Assembly: GCA_948099385.1 (NCBI GenBank)
Contig: CANUEZ040000129.1
Coordinates: 496,001 to 560,000, forward strand
DNA: 64,000 bases
Direction: 5' to 3'
Source of the DNA: Fasciola hepatica
Lineage: Eukaryota; Platyhelminthes; Trematoda; Plagiorchiida; Fasciolidae
Of the stretch, positions 19,704 through 31,884 are shown one piece after another (position 1 is the first letter of the stretch; each line of letters opens with the position of its first letter). The notes under the pieces were generated by a model. The model was not told the DNA's origin and did not search any database. It saw only the letters and a list, made by a program, of their open reading frames with translations. A program made the position numbers and the translations under genes.

Positions 19704-20842
19704 TCATCATCGTACAGCGTTAAACAGTAGGGCAAGCCCCACTGACCATTGCCTTTCTCGTCATGTTGCACGTTGAATTAGAAAGTATGAGTATACAAGA
19801 TGGACAGGGACTGGACCTACACGGGACGGAAAAGGAAAGAATGCCCTAATAGCCAACACACGGAATACACAGTCTAACTGTACAAACGCACATCGATCAG
19901 TCATTTTGATTCGATAGAAAGTGACAACACGATCGTCACTGTTCGCGGTTCGCTGCCATATCCTTCAGTGTCTCCAACCAACTGGTTGACGAATCCTTTG
20001 GACCCCAACCACGAAGGAGTGAGGCACCTACCTTTTCTAAGTTCGCTGTACATTTTCTCATTCCTCTCTGCCACGTCATCTGTTGACCTCCACGTGGTCT
20101 CTTCCACTCCCTAGGAGGGGCGGAGAATAGGACACGGTATGGTAGACGTGTGTTTGCCATACGTAACACGTGTCCCAGCCAACGAAATCTACTAAGTTGG
20201 ATACGCTGTGACAAAACGTCCTCCGAATTAGTACCCAATACTCGCTTTCTGACCTCAGCATTGCTCACTCGGCTACCTCATCCAATCTTAGCGATACTAC
20301 GTAAACATTGGTGGTCGAAAACCTCAAGATGACGAATGTCTTCTGCACGCAGACTCCAAGTTTCGCAACCATACAACAAAACTGAACGCACTGCGGCACA
20401 GAATACACGACTTTCAATTTCAGTGAAATATCAGGTCGGCACCACAAGTACTTCAGTCCATCGTACACCGCTCGAGCCTTGGATATCCGCGTGCTCACCT
20501 CTATTACAGTGCTCCCATCCGTCGTCACAATGCTGCTGAGGTAACTAAGGCGGTCGACATTTGCCAGCACCTCCCTATCGAGCATCAAGCTCGGAATCGT
20601 TGACGTCCAATCTTGTAACATCACCTAGCACTTTGAAGGTGCAAAGCGCATGCCGAATGGAGCTACAGCTCTTGCGAGTCTATCTAGTGCACGTTGAGCA
20701 TGTTCCGTGGATTCGAACAAGCAGACAACGTCGTCCGCGCAATCTAGGTCATACAGCTTTTCACTATTTCCTAGTTCAACGCCTACATCCTGAAGATTTT
20801 GCAGCACACTCTCCATTATTTCGTCCATGACGAAGTTGAACA
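19704..20842 (-). mobile_element. 5'-truncated second copy of the nested RTE-like element
   Basis: This 1139-bp block matches 13530-14668 with one visible substitution (T at 20463 against C at 14289). It carries the end of the RT (motif C onward) and the C-terminal domain, with the same TAG after P-S-K-C, the same frameshift and the same later stop. Its 3' side ends in GATGATGA before unrelated sequence. Its 5' side breaks within the RT at G-T-T-G-A-A-C-A. No target duplication was seen. Confidence 0.92.
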
Positions 20843-22236
20843 GGACGGACAATTCCGATGCTTGTGTAATATCTTGGTGTTTTTGATTAATTATTTTTTT
20901 CAGTCATCAGACTATAGTACTCGCTTGACTCACTTCTGATTTATCGTATGAACTGTTTGCAAGTGTTCTCGTTATTTCAATTGCCTTCATGGTGAGGGCA
21001 TCATTAGTAGTGACTCAAAGTGCGCACCGATTAAGTGCACACACTCACTGTATTTTCGAGTGCCCCAGATAAATATTTGGATTGCAGACACTTCTTCACC
21101 AATCAAGGAGACGTCATCAGCTCACAAGCGCTGTGCGAAGTTTTTCATGTAACGGAATTTTGACCCCTGAATCTGCTCTGTTGCGTCCCTTTACCTCACT
21201 CGTCGTACTATTGCAGCCACAGGGGCGAACCAGTGGAGGTTCGTTCGTATTGTGTAGTGAATGTACTCTCTGCTTCAGCGACTAAAACTATGTGTGGACT
21301 CGGTCTCGATCATTCTCCAATCCGGTTTTCACTTACTCTGTTTGGTTACGTAATATAGCATTTCGACGTTGTTCAGCTGACGTCCGTCAGCGTGTTGTTT
21401 TAGTTACAACAGGCCAATCGCATATTTTAGTTGCCAGAATTGTCTGTCCTTCTGCCGTAAAGCAATTGTACAGTTCTCCGGAACGTAAACTTGCGTCACC
21501 TCACTGTCATTTGACCATCAGTTGGATCTGCTAATCGATCGCTCGATTCTTCTACAATCACCTCATCATTCATTGGTGGTCCTTCTGCCGTTCGTGGTGC
21601 GCAGTGCTTGTCGGATGTTATTTCCGCACACTTAGATAATATCGGCCTACTCACCGGTTGAGAACGTTAGATGATTTGGCAGAGTGGCTCATTTGTGGGC
21701 GCACTGGTTTATTTCGTCATCACTTTTCCTAACTATTTGTTGTTTTTTTTAACCAGAAGATCATTTGACCAATAAAACATTGGTGCTCGTGACATATGAA
21801 GCTTGTTTTCTGTCCCGCTTCACAAACGGAAGCGTTTGTATCAAATTCATTCTTCCATTGGTAACAAACTAAGCTTACTGACAGTAGTCCTCTTGTTTTG
21901 GCTGTACCTGTTTCTCAAGTTATAAGGGTATATAGTTGACGCTTTCGAGTCATTAATCATTCTTGATCTTGAGACGTTTCACCCTTGTTCGATGGTATTT
22001 ATCACGATCTTGGTGAGTGTTTCGCTCATTCAATGAATAGTTGTACTTAGTTTACATGATGTGTGCCCGTACGTTCACTAGTGAAACTTTTTCTCTCATC
22101 AATGATAAGCTTTTGTTTTGTCGAGTTGATATTCCATTTCTGTTGGCTATCCGATGATTCTTTCAAAAAATGAATCTTTGTTCTCTGTTCTTTTCACTTC
22201 TTCGTCTCAGGCCCAATCGTTGCTAATTCGTCATGC
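20843..22236. other. no gene recognised
   Basis: About 1.4 kb of unassigned sequence between the truncated retrotransposon and the LTR-like block. Short open frames only. Confidence 0.5.
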
Positions 22237-22494
22237 TGTCACACCGGTTGTGACGTGACTCGCCGCCCAAAGACCACCGGTTTATTCCCCCATCGATTGT
22301 TCGCAGCCAGAGGCTGGATCCTTGGTTGATTTGGCACGAGTGTGTCTCACTTTATTCTCGCTTCATTTATCAAGACACTTACATCTCATCCAACTGGGTC
22401 TAGCCTTTGTCAATCCCCTTGTTCTGTGTACACAAGCGTCAACCGGCGCGCGCTTTCTATTATCCTAATAAACACTAATTGAATTACCGCTACA
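22237..22494 (+). repeat. LTR-like block
   Basis: This 258-bp stretch begins TGTCACACCGG and ends ACCGCTACA, with CCTAATAAACA about 25 bases before the end. That combination is typical of retroviral-type LTRs. There is no pol sequence nearby, no second copy and no evident 5-bp target duplication, so a solo LTR is only a suggestion. Confidence 0.35.
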
Positions 22495-22944
22495 TTTTCT
22501 TTTTTTTTTATTTGTATCACCATTTTTGCTAGTCGGTGTGGATTGAGCAATGCACCGATATTATTGATGACATTAGGTAACACTACTCGAAGGTATACAT
22601 CTTAACTGTCTGGAACACTCCTTGTCGTATAGGGTAACGGGAATTTTTTGATGGATCTGTTCAGAAACTGTTTGCTTCTGTATAAACCCTGATAGAAAAC
22701 CCCCGCTGGACACTTGTTCTGATTATCAACAACTTGAGAGAAAAAAATGAATATCCACATTGAGGTTCATTTCCATCTAGAAAAGCTGCTGATATTACGA
22801 TAAACCAGTGGTCATGTCTCTCCATTTGCCTTGCTTTCAACTCCTGCCAGTCCTATTCAAAGAAGCCTGAGATGTTCGAGGAATTTCCCATACGATTTTG
22901 GTTTGACATATTGCTAACTCATTCGACTGTTAGAATTTGCTGAT

Positions 22945-23015
22945 CTCTAGGGGATTCGAATGCGTTCAGAAACACTTTCGTACAGCGAGCGTTCTAACAA
23001 CTAAGCTACAAGACA
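22945..23015 (-). repeat. tRNA-like SINE head
   Basis: The minus strand reads GTAGCTTAGTTGTTAGAACG (A-box region), a variable middle, then CATTCGAATCCCC (B-box region), spaced as in a tRNA. The flanks cannot form an acceptor stem, so this is a tRNA-derived retroposon or tRNA pseudogene. No further copy of its body was recognised in the window. Confidence 0.6.
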
Positions 23016-26000
23016 ATAACACCGGTTTCCGACATTTCTAAGTTATTTCATTTTCCGTCAGCACCCACCAACAAGCTTGTAATTGACTACCTGCGACGGG
23101 ATATCTCCATAAATCATCTAGGTTCCACCAACTGATTACACGAACACGTTAGAGTGTATGCGGTACTACAGCGTGATCCAATATTGAAGTGACCCTTTCG
23201 TCTCAGGAAGTTGATAGAACGTGCAAGCAATAGGCGAAACGCGCACAAAGCGCCTAAGATCGAAAAGATATGAAGGATTTGCGTGTTCTCAGGTGATTTA
23301 ATCGTTCATTGCACATTACGGTGGCACATGGACTCGGTTCGCTAGTGTGACGGAATGACATTTTTGAATTTTGTCGGCCTTTGTGGCGCTTTCAGACAAA
23401 AAAAAATTATTCAAGCATATAAAAGTGCGCAAATTGCCTTGTCAGGGTTCGAGGCTAGTCACAGGTGATCCTCAAATACTCACTTGGTTATGTAGAAGTA
23501 CTTGTCAAATAAGAAGCGATAGAATTCCGGTGCTTAATGATGTTTGGGGTAATATTTGGAATGGGCACGACCTTGTGACGTGAGTCTGTGTTGTTGAATA
23601 CCTCTAGGTTACCGCAATATCTTAGCCTAAGAGGGTAAGTATTTTACCCTATAAAAAATCCAGTCCAACAGAGATTATTTGCAAAAGTCCTAACTGAGCA
23701 CTTTGTGTTTGACTCGGCAAATATGCTGTGTTCATATTCGCGGGGTCATCCGGAAAACAATTGGTGTTTTCTGTATTTTGAGGAGAGCGGTTAAAACTAA
23801 GACGAAAGTGCCAAGAGTGGGGACCTTCCTGTGAAGTGTTTCCGGATTAATTTCCGTTCCATCATTGGCCTCACACTCCTAGTTTTGGTTGCTACTTCAC
23901 AGAAGTTAAATCAGCGCATGAGGAGCAAAGAAGCAAGTAGAAATCGTGTTAACATCTTGCAGTATTTGTCTTCTTTCTGTACTGACTGGTTGGGTAAATG
24001 GTTCTCGTCGCTTCAAAAGTCTTGTATACATGAACATTCCGGATGAAACCGCGCCACCTGGTCGTTTTGCTCGATGTCTTCAACCACCCGTAGGTCCCAA
24101 AGCGTCCTGCTCGACCCAGCACACTGGTTAAGGTTTCTACACCTTTTCGCCCTACGTGGACTCCACATCGACCTATCATCCGATTGCTACTTGTCTCAAC
24201 AATGTGTACTTAGATCAACCATATTACTGTCAGTTACCAATATCGTGGATCGATCTAAGGTTGTCACTTCGTTCGCCGATTCTGATTACGCTCTTCCTCG
24301 TGAGCCTCACTAGAGGATGCACCAACGCCAAAACCAAACACTCCGCGAAGCTCCTACCAAATGATATCTGTTTTCCAAGTTGATTTATCCTCTTGAGTGG
24401 TTTTGAAAACGTGTTGCGTGTAGCTCGGATTGATGATCTTCGTAAGTCACTGATCGCTGAGCCTGTGAGGGAAACAATAAACCCAACGACCACGCTATTG
24501 AAAATTATCTGTGCAGATGTCTAGGAACCAGGTGAAAGTTGGACTCAATTCTAGGCTGCTAAAACCACACTATGTTCCAAAGCTAGACACATGAACGATG
24601 GATATTGGGGCTCTTAGATGAACTGTTAAGATTGATTCTCCCAGCTGCCGGATATCATGCATAATGGGGGCCGGTTAGGAGTCTGCGGTGATTGGCAGCA
24701 GACACCGTTTTCTCGTCTGATTAGGGATACCGGACCACGGAAACCGCGAATTAATCGTAGAATCAAACAAGTTACTTATTCAGGGCCAGGAATGCTTTCT
24801 AGGACAATTAGTCTAACTTTTGTCCGCAAAATCTGTACTGATTAGTACAGTGGACTCTTTCCAGGTGCGGATACCAGTTTTTGTCGGAAGTGGAAGTTCG
24901 TGAACTTGTTTGTGTTAAACGAAATAAGGCTGTAGAACCGCATTGATTGTCCTCGTCTATTTTGGAGTTGAGAGAACAATTTAAAATAGATAAGGAAGCA
25001 ACGTACGAACAGTTTTTTCTGAATCCGGTAATGAGGAAAGTAATTGATCACGTGAAGTTCACAGAGGTGTAAGCCTGATCAGCGGCTCACTCACCCGTTA
25101 CTGTCATCCTCTGACGTCCGCAAACAGCTCGCGCAAGATTCAAGCTCGGCCTATACCAGATCGGGGTTTCGTCGACCAACTTTTTTGCTTTCTGGTAGAC
25201 TGTATGATATCAATATGTCCTTCGTGGACCCGAGTATTGATCTGAATGTGATCTACTGATTCGACCGCAGCATACTCTGTGGTCATTGACGGGTCCATCG
25301 GAAAATTTTACTATGCAAGGGGCATGGAGTCAGGCACAGCGCCAGCACCATAAATGTAAAGAGATAACGTAGAAGGTAGAATGTGAATAAGCTCTCAGAA
25401 GAATCGGAATCCACTTGAGGCGCTGTGATCGATTGTACCACTCGGTTGCCGAGTGCTGAGTAGGAGGATACATCTATATCCTTTTTAAAACCGAGTGCGA
25501 TCTATAAAACCGTAGGGCTGTTCTGGACGAACTCATAACCAATAATGGTTCGTACTCCTCCGAATTATCTATCCTGGTATGCGGCACGAGAAACAGCGAT
25601 GGCTATATTTAATGGTTAACCGCATTCGCAGTTTTGTTCTCTTGCATATGTGGCGTTAGTCGGACGGGAAACCCACCTTATCGGTCACTGCCGCCGCTTG
25701 TCCGAGACTATTTATTCCGCACGTATGGACTCACATTCGCGGTTAACCGTCATGCTGGGGGCTGTTCTATCTGCGACCTGGGGACGCACCCAGTAGTATG
25801 CGACTCTGCTCTTCGTCGTTAAAAAAATTACGTCGCATTCTGAAAGTCCGGTTCCCAAATGTGGTTCTTACTGAGAGATAGCACAGGGAAGTTATCGTTT
25901 TTCAATCCTAGTGAAGTCAGCATTCATACACTGCGGAAGGGATTTCTTTCTTATGCTCTTGTGGGTCGCGTAAGTATGGCATCAGACATTAAAAATTGAA

Positions 26001-26160
26001 ATTCATGCACCGAATTTAATAAAAAGGCAAGTTTCAGTGTGCTGGCATTTATATAGGGGTTGCGATTGATCAGTAAATGCCATTGTAAAGGAAAGACTTG
26101 TGTACACTTAGGGCGATGATGTAGCGAAATCGAACACGCTTTCACTGGGTCCTTCGTGTC
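23016..26160. other. no gene recognised
   Basis: About 3.1 kb with only short open frames. The + strand between 23.95 and 24.5 kb has adjacent open stretches in several frames, perhaps an old coding relic, but no motif can be named. Confidence 0.45.
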
Positions 26161-26928
26161 TTATCTAGCATTGCACACACGTAATCGACGAGACAGTACC
26201 AATGGGACTTCTTTCACGGTGTTTGTCTTCTTCCTTGCTTGTTCTAGTTGATCGTGGGACCTGAGTGTTTCATTTTCTAGATGAGCTGAATACACCTGGG
26301 CCTTATCTTCCAAAAAGATGATGTTAATGACACACTCTGAGTCGGAAGCTTGGATCCGCCCAATTCTATCGTTCGGGGTTTGAAAAAGTAATGGTATACC
26401 CCCCATAACAAAGCTGAGGAGAAATGAGGATAAAAAGAAACGTCGTACACCGTTGAAGGTGGCATGAGATGGTAAAGGTCGGCCATATTCCCTAATGCCA
26501 CTCAAATTATTACGATAAAACTGCTTGAGGGCCAAACGATACTTCCTGAGTACTCCATTCCTCGGCAGGCGATTCAGTAGTGCGGTCCCGTCGCCGGAGT
26601 CGACAGTTGCGTTAGTGTTTAGAAGCACGGAAATGCTGGACCTATGATAAATGTAAGATAAAGCACCAAAGCTCACTAGTTGTGATTGTTGAGACGTGTT
26701 GTTCATGCTTCCGGGTAGGGTTTTTCGGCGCATCATATCTATTGAGGCGCGTTTGATCGAGCGATGTGTATGAGTGGAAAGTCTGACATGGAAAGAATGA
26801 CCAGCAGACTTATCCATGTGGAGCGCATCAGCCTTTCCAAATGAAGCCCACGGAACCCATCCGCGAAGACGTTCGAGACATTGGATCATAAGACAGTACG
26901 TAACGACTAGTGGTTTTGCTGTATCCAC
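26161..26928 (-). pseudogene. diverged non-LTR reverse transcriptase relic
   Basis: A 255-codon open frame. From about residue 105 it follows the RT core of the EN-RT families with many substitutions: D-S-G-D-G-T-A-L-L-N-R-L (motif A end, normally D-S-V-D), K-Y-R-L-A-L-K-Q-F-Y, R-E-Y-G-R-P-L-P-S-H-A-T, G-V-R-R-F-F-L-S-S-F-L-L-S-F-V-M (motif B with Q-G-C lost), and I-I-F-L-E-D (motif C, normally F-A-D-D). The catalytic aspartates are changed, so it cannot be active. The first 100 residues match nothing recognised. It is unusually open for such a decayed sequence. Confidence 0.6.
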
Positions 26929-27658
26929 AAATTTTTTATCTACCTCATGCTATCATTTGTTCTCTCTTGACTACTTTCATCCTCGTAAGAGTAATTTTTA
27001 AACATAGTTCTTGTCGGGAGATGTCAATCAGAGCCACCGCGCCGGCGTATGGTAATGTTTACCCACATTCAGCTAAATTGGCTGTGGTCTGTCAGATAGT
27101 TCTCTTAGGCCGGGTCTTATCTGCCCCCTGACCACCAGGTTTCATGCATGGTTCCGTCTTGGTCTTAGGAAATGTTCTTTCCACCACTCATCAGATCATC
27201 GTGATATACATCGCTTCAAGCTACGATCTTGTCTTTACAAGAGAAAACCGTCAAAAACCGCACAAATCAATGCAAGGTTTATGGTCCAAACTTAACGGAG
27301 ATTACTCTTTGTCCAACGAATATTACTGAATATCACAGATCCGGTTCTGTACGCTGCTAAGTGACCTTTAGGTGATCGATTAATTGTGCCGCGACCCTAA
27401 ATGAAAAAATGCCAGCATCCGATATATCGAACATTCTCAAAACCGTTTCATACAAACCCACAATGCGCAGACCACATGTGTATATACTTAACAGAATGAT
27501 GGTTGTAGCAACTCGTCATTAGATACAATCCGTATGGTGCTGTTAGGACCACAGCCTATGTTCGAAATCTCCTATATTTAATCAGTCAAGAAGAAATGCT
27601 CAGCATGCTGGTGGCTAGATCCGTTACTGTATTTTTATGCATTTTATTTTGCACTGGG
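26929..27658. other. no gene recognised
   Basis: About 0.7 kb of unassigned sequence leading to a (TA)n tract. Confidence 0.5.

Positions 27659-27740
<82 letters not shown>
27659..27740. repeat. (TA)n microsatellite
   Basis: About 82 bases of uninterrupted AT dinucleotides, directly abutting an endonuclease relic on the right. Confidence 0.97.
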
Positions 27741-27743
<3 letters not shown>

Positions 27744-27962
27744 GGCGATTTCAATCATACTTCCACTCAACCCCTCACTTCGTTTGATCTAAGTTATCTT
27801 TGTGTTTCTCCTACCAGAGGCAACTGTGTTTCGGACAGGATTATCACCAATCAACCTGAATTGTTCTCCCTCAAGTTGCGTGGATCTGTCTCAAACAGTG
27901 ACCATTGTCTGCTTCTGTTGGGGCCTAAGATATACTCACGGTTTGCTCATAAACGACAGCAT
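27741..27962 (+). pseudogene. CR1/Jockey-type endonuclease C-terminal relic
   Basis: The 74-residue frame reads G-D-F-N, then S-P-T-R-G-N-C-V-S-D-R-I-I-T-N and S-N-S-D-H-C-L-L-L. This is the spacing of the last three motifs of the AP-type endonuclease of CR1/Jockey-like elements (G-D-F-N, P-T-R-G-x-x-x-L-D-L-I-x-T-N, S-D-H). The Asp of L-D-L is replaced (S-D-R). The rest of the element is absent, with a (TA)n tract on its left. It is a different lineage from the RTE-like copies. Confidence 0.6.
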
Positions 27963-28496
27963 TAACGGAAAACCATATAATTTTATATGTACCGTAACCA
28001 GCAAGTAGTGCCGACGTTTTACGACAATAACCCTTGTTGTCTGCCTGTAGGTGATGAATAGCTATGCTGAAAATTCAGACGAAACCATATTTTGCTACTA
28101 CCATACACGGCATTGAACATTTGGACTGCCTTTATTCCTCGGGATTTTTCACAGTCTCATCGGCGTAGAGTCCACTATGTTGGTGATTAAATAATTATTT
28201 ATCTTATGTACCATCACGCGTTATACCTATGCTTCCAATGGCCGGTGCGTAGGTAGTCCTTTGACTGCGCTCTTCAAAACAGATAATTTTTTTACGATTG
28301 TTTAAATCTACGCTGTTAGAGGGTAATTTTATTAACTGGGCCTTGAAGTTGCGCATACACTTACAAGTCTTACAGTGAATAATTAACAGATAAATCGTTC
28401 TGCATGACTTTAATTACATACCTCAATCATAACGGTAAAGATTTTTCCCGACATTCGAGGCATCTCTGATTGAAGTCCACCAATACAGCTAAACGT
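27963..28496. other. no gene recognised
   Basis: Unassigned sequence between the endonuclease relic and a dispersed repeat. Confidence 0.5.
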
Positions 28497-28876
28497 GTTT
28501 TATTCTGATCCACATCAATAATATTGGTTGATATGGTATATCGACATTTGGAGAGATAATTTTTCGGTTGAAATTATTGCACCAAATGAGATTTTTGTGA
28601 ACCTTCAAAGACTTATCATCTGTCAAACGCTTATACAATGAACAAACCCGTAGCCAAAATGAAAGGCTTCGTGATTTGAATCCTCTGATGAAACCAACAC
28701 GTGCCCTCATTTGTTGGGCTCGCAGTGCAATCTTCGTATCACGTGATACTAGCCGCATTGAAAAGTGTCACTATATTATGTCCAACAGGAAGTAAGTAAG
28801 CTTGGGAATATTCTCGCCCCGGATTAAGGACAAGGATTTCTGCTACTGATTTTTGATCTTAATGCACGTAAAATCG
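28497..28876 (-). repeat. dispersed repeat family A, copy 2
   Basis: The reverse complement matches 4517-4890 in a series of ordered blocks ending in AATAAAACA. An 89-codon open frame crosses it on the minus strand but is not conserved in copy 1, so coding is unlikely. Confidence 0.7.
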
Positions 28877-29260
28877 TCGCGTGCGACCAGCTCACGAGAG
28901 AGCCCGAAGGATGGTATCATGGTTAATTAGTAATTTATTAGAGTTTTGTCGCAACAACCTCTATCTTTTTATCACCGTTTATTGTCACTGACACTTAGTG
29001 AACTCCATGGCTGAAGGGCGCTCATTTAAATAATCTTCATTCGGAATTTACACCGTTGACGGGAATGTCATCTTTAACTTTGTCTCTGAGTAGATCAGGT
29101 TCACCAGACACATTCTGTGCCACTTTATTTGGTTTGATCGTCAATAACCATACAGTAGTTTCAAGTACATCTTAGCGACGACAATAAATAAATAAACCAC
29201 ATCAACCTGGAAGTGCTCTGATGTGCAACTGATAAAAGCTTCAAAGTATCTACTCCGAGA
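28877..29260. other. no gene recognised
   Basis: Unassigned sequence to the left of the large palindrome. Confidence 0.5.
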
Positions 29261-31630
29261 CTTGAAATCGGTCTTCCATGAGGTCACGACAGTTTTGGAC
29301 TTCATCCCAGATAAGGCTGACAGCCGCCAGCTATATGTGAACTTTTTTGTGCGTACAGTGAAACCAGAATGTTGTTGGGCTCAATTGTGATCTTTCTTTC
29401 GATCCTGTTTATAGGATCCCTGGCAAACAATTCTTGACGACGCAGACATACATGTGTCCACCATTAAAATGGGACAGGTTAGCCGGAACAAGCAAAAGGA
29501 GCCGGGTTTCTACATCGTAATGTGACCGAAGAGCACAAACAAAGGTTAGATACTCAAGTTACCCCACTATCGTTGTGCTCAGTTTGAATTACCTGTAATA
29601 AATTGAGAATGTACTCGGACTGGTAATAGAACGTACTCAACTGTCACTGTGCAAAATACAGTGACTTTGGAAGTGCGAAATGCATACAAACAAGTTTATG
29701 CAAACAGAATCTGGGTCACAGGTTAAGTCCCTGATAAGTACTAATACGTCAAGCAACCTTATACCGATACGAATTTGAATACACAGGCGAAAAATACGGT
29801 CGGAACCGAACGACAGCTTAGACAAAGAGCTGCTGAGCATTCCTCGTTGGATTTCAAATCCGGCTGCGAAACACCTTGTGACCTTTCATCATCAAATTGA
29901 TCTGGATCATGTGTTCTGAGTGATCTCACAAAATAGGAACCCAAAGCTCCTAGTTGTTTGTAAGACTGCATTGATAAGTAGACTTAAACCCCCACCATGC
30001 GCACAGAAACTGTTAATCCACAATGCGTTTGCCTTGGCTTTAGCCAATCATATTTACGAGACAGTTTCCCAATTCGTTCAGCTCTATCATTTCCTATTGT
30101 GTTGTGCCGTTCCCCATTCGAACATGAGTTCGCATGTTATAAGCATGCGATGGAGGAGATTAGAAGAAATGCAGCATCTCACCATTTACGTCTTCTCTCC
30201 GTTTCGACAAACAGTAACAGTTTATCCGCGTAGAACCCTGATTGTGTCTGCATGTGACCGTATATCGGAGTTATTACAAAATATTCAACTATCCAAGCAA
30301 CTTGCTGCGATCCCCTAAGTCCCACTATTTCCCATACAAATATCTAGGACACTACACAGACTTTAGGAGTGCAAAATCCCACTGAATAATAGTCTGCCTT
30401 TGGTTTCAAGTGATAGCCATCGAACAATAGTTAGTAACCATATCTGTGTTTTATTGTCGCAGTAGATTCGTATATTGCCCAGTTTGAGGTGCTATAATCC
30501 ACGTATCTATGATCGGCCTAACCGCAGAGACTGGTTAAAAACAAACCAAGTCAGACAACATACATACCAGTTTTTTGCTATTTCGACCACAGCACTGCAC
30601 GTATAACTGAACATTACAAGTAAACTAGGAGTAGTTTAGCTGGTCCAAAAATGCAAAGTCTACGGCATCCACCTTTGATAGCTCTCCTTTTTCGTACAAA
30701 TGCACTGGATTCCAGGTCCTGTTGTTCAAATCAGCGCAACGGTAATCTACTAAAATCATAGTTCGCACCATCTAACCTCATAAGATACTTGATTTGATAC
30801 CTCACTGTAATACTAATCTACCCCAAGTTAACTGGAGTACCTGGTAATCAAATGACCTAAGGGAATATAGACACGTGGGTGATATCGGTTTTGCCAGTGA
30901 CTGACATCGTACTGGACAAGTCACCCACGAATCTCGTTAGCGTAATATTAATAATCTGCTTCGCGACATGCAGTTTTACCCCCAAATGCCTGATTTAGTT
31001 GGTTGAAAAGTTTGCTCATAATTCCTTACTGATGAGTGAGTGGAGGTGTACCCATGACCATAGGAAGAAAGAGGCAAACATGATCTTGAGTCTCATAGTT
31101 GAGAATCATGCAGATCAGATGTGGAGACAGGGCAGTGCTGTCTAAAAACAAATGAAACAGCCTCTCAGAAGAGAGTTGGAGGCCGAGTATTCTACATGAC
31201 AATCGCAGATGCAACCTCCCAGGAGCAACGGACAGTCCACATGCATGAGTCGCACCAGACTTTTTCTGGCATGGAGCAGTTGGCTACTACTATTGATTTC
31301 AGTAGCCAAAATGCAAATTACTGTGTTTCGTTATGCAACCATCCGACACGCAGATAGCGTGCTGGAATGCAAATGTCAGTGAACCGTCAACTGAAGGGTG
31401 GAAACAGTTAATGGTACCACTGTGTCCCCAAAACCCATGTGTGTCCTACCCACAAACCGATCCGTAAGCACGGAAAATCTCGGTCCGTTGATCAAATGGT
31501 TGATGGAGAAGAATCTCCTTTTCGCACAGACACGCGTCACTTCGCCCATAGGAAGATTCGCGAAAATGACCTAATCCCTTTGGTGGAATGTCGCTTAGGT
31601 TGGTTTGACTCTGGAAGCGAAGTACAGGCA
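29261..31630. repeat. left arm of a 5-kb palindrome
   Basis: This 2370-bp arm is the inverted copy of 31885-34254 (position x pairs with 63515 minus x). The only mismatches I saw are three bases in the innermost 30 or so (for example GGTTTGAC against GGTTCGAC and GGAAGCG against GGGGGCG). Every open frame in the arm reappears unchanged in the other arm. None has a recognisable motif: the longest is 132 codons (29920-30318) and looks non-coding. Confidence 0.95.
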
Positions 31631-31884
31631 TTCAACTCAGAGTTATTTTTCCATTATTTAGTTCCATAACATGTCGGTATTGGTGGTGAGATATGATCAC
31701 GTGTGCAAACGAAGCTAATGTCGAACGTGATAATTGGTTTGCATGATTGATAACCTTGAGTTGGATGGAATTCATGGTAGTTTTTCCCGTGATCAAGGCA
31801 CGTCAGTATAAGCAACTGTCATATTTCCGAAATATTCTTGTTACGCAAATCAAAAGCAACCTAAATTAGTCAATATGATGATGT
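31631..31884. repeat. spacer of the palindrome
   Basis: 254 bases separate the arms and are not themselves symmetric. The spacer continues the left-arm unit: the same sequence follows the same arm end in the extra copies at 34252-34513 and 34680-35145. It ends ATATGATGATGTT, resembling a short microsatellite tail. Confidence 0.9.

Noticed and set aside
29920..30318. 132-codon frame repeated in both palindrome arms
   Set aside because: Its conservation reflects the near identity of the arms. The sequence has no motif, and an overlapping frame is equally open.
31029..31036. CTGATGAG, possible hammerhead ribozyme core
   Set aside because: No matching GAAA core with flanking stems at the right distance. 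Its mirror copy in the other arm is part of the same repeat.
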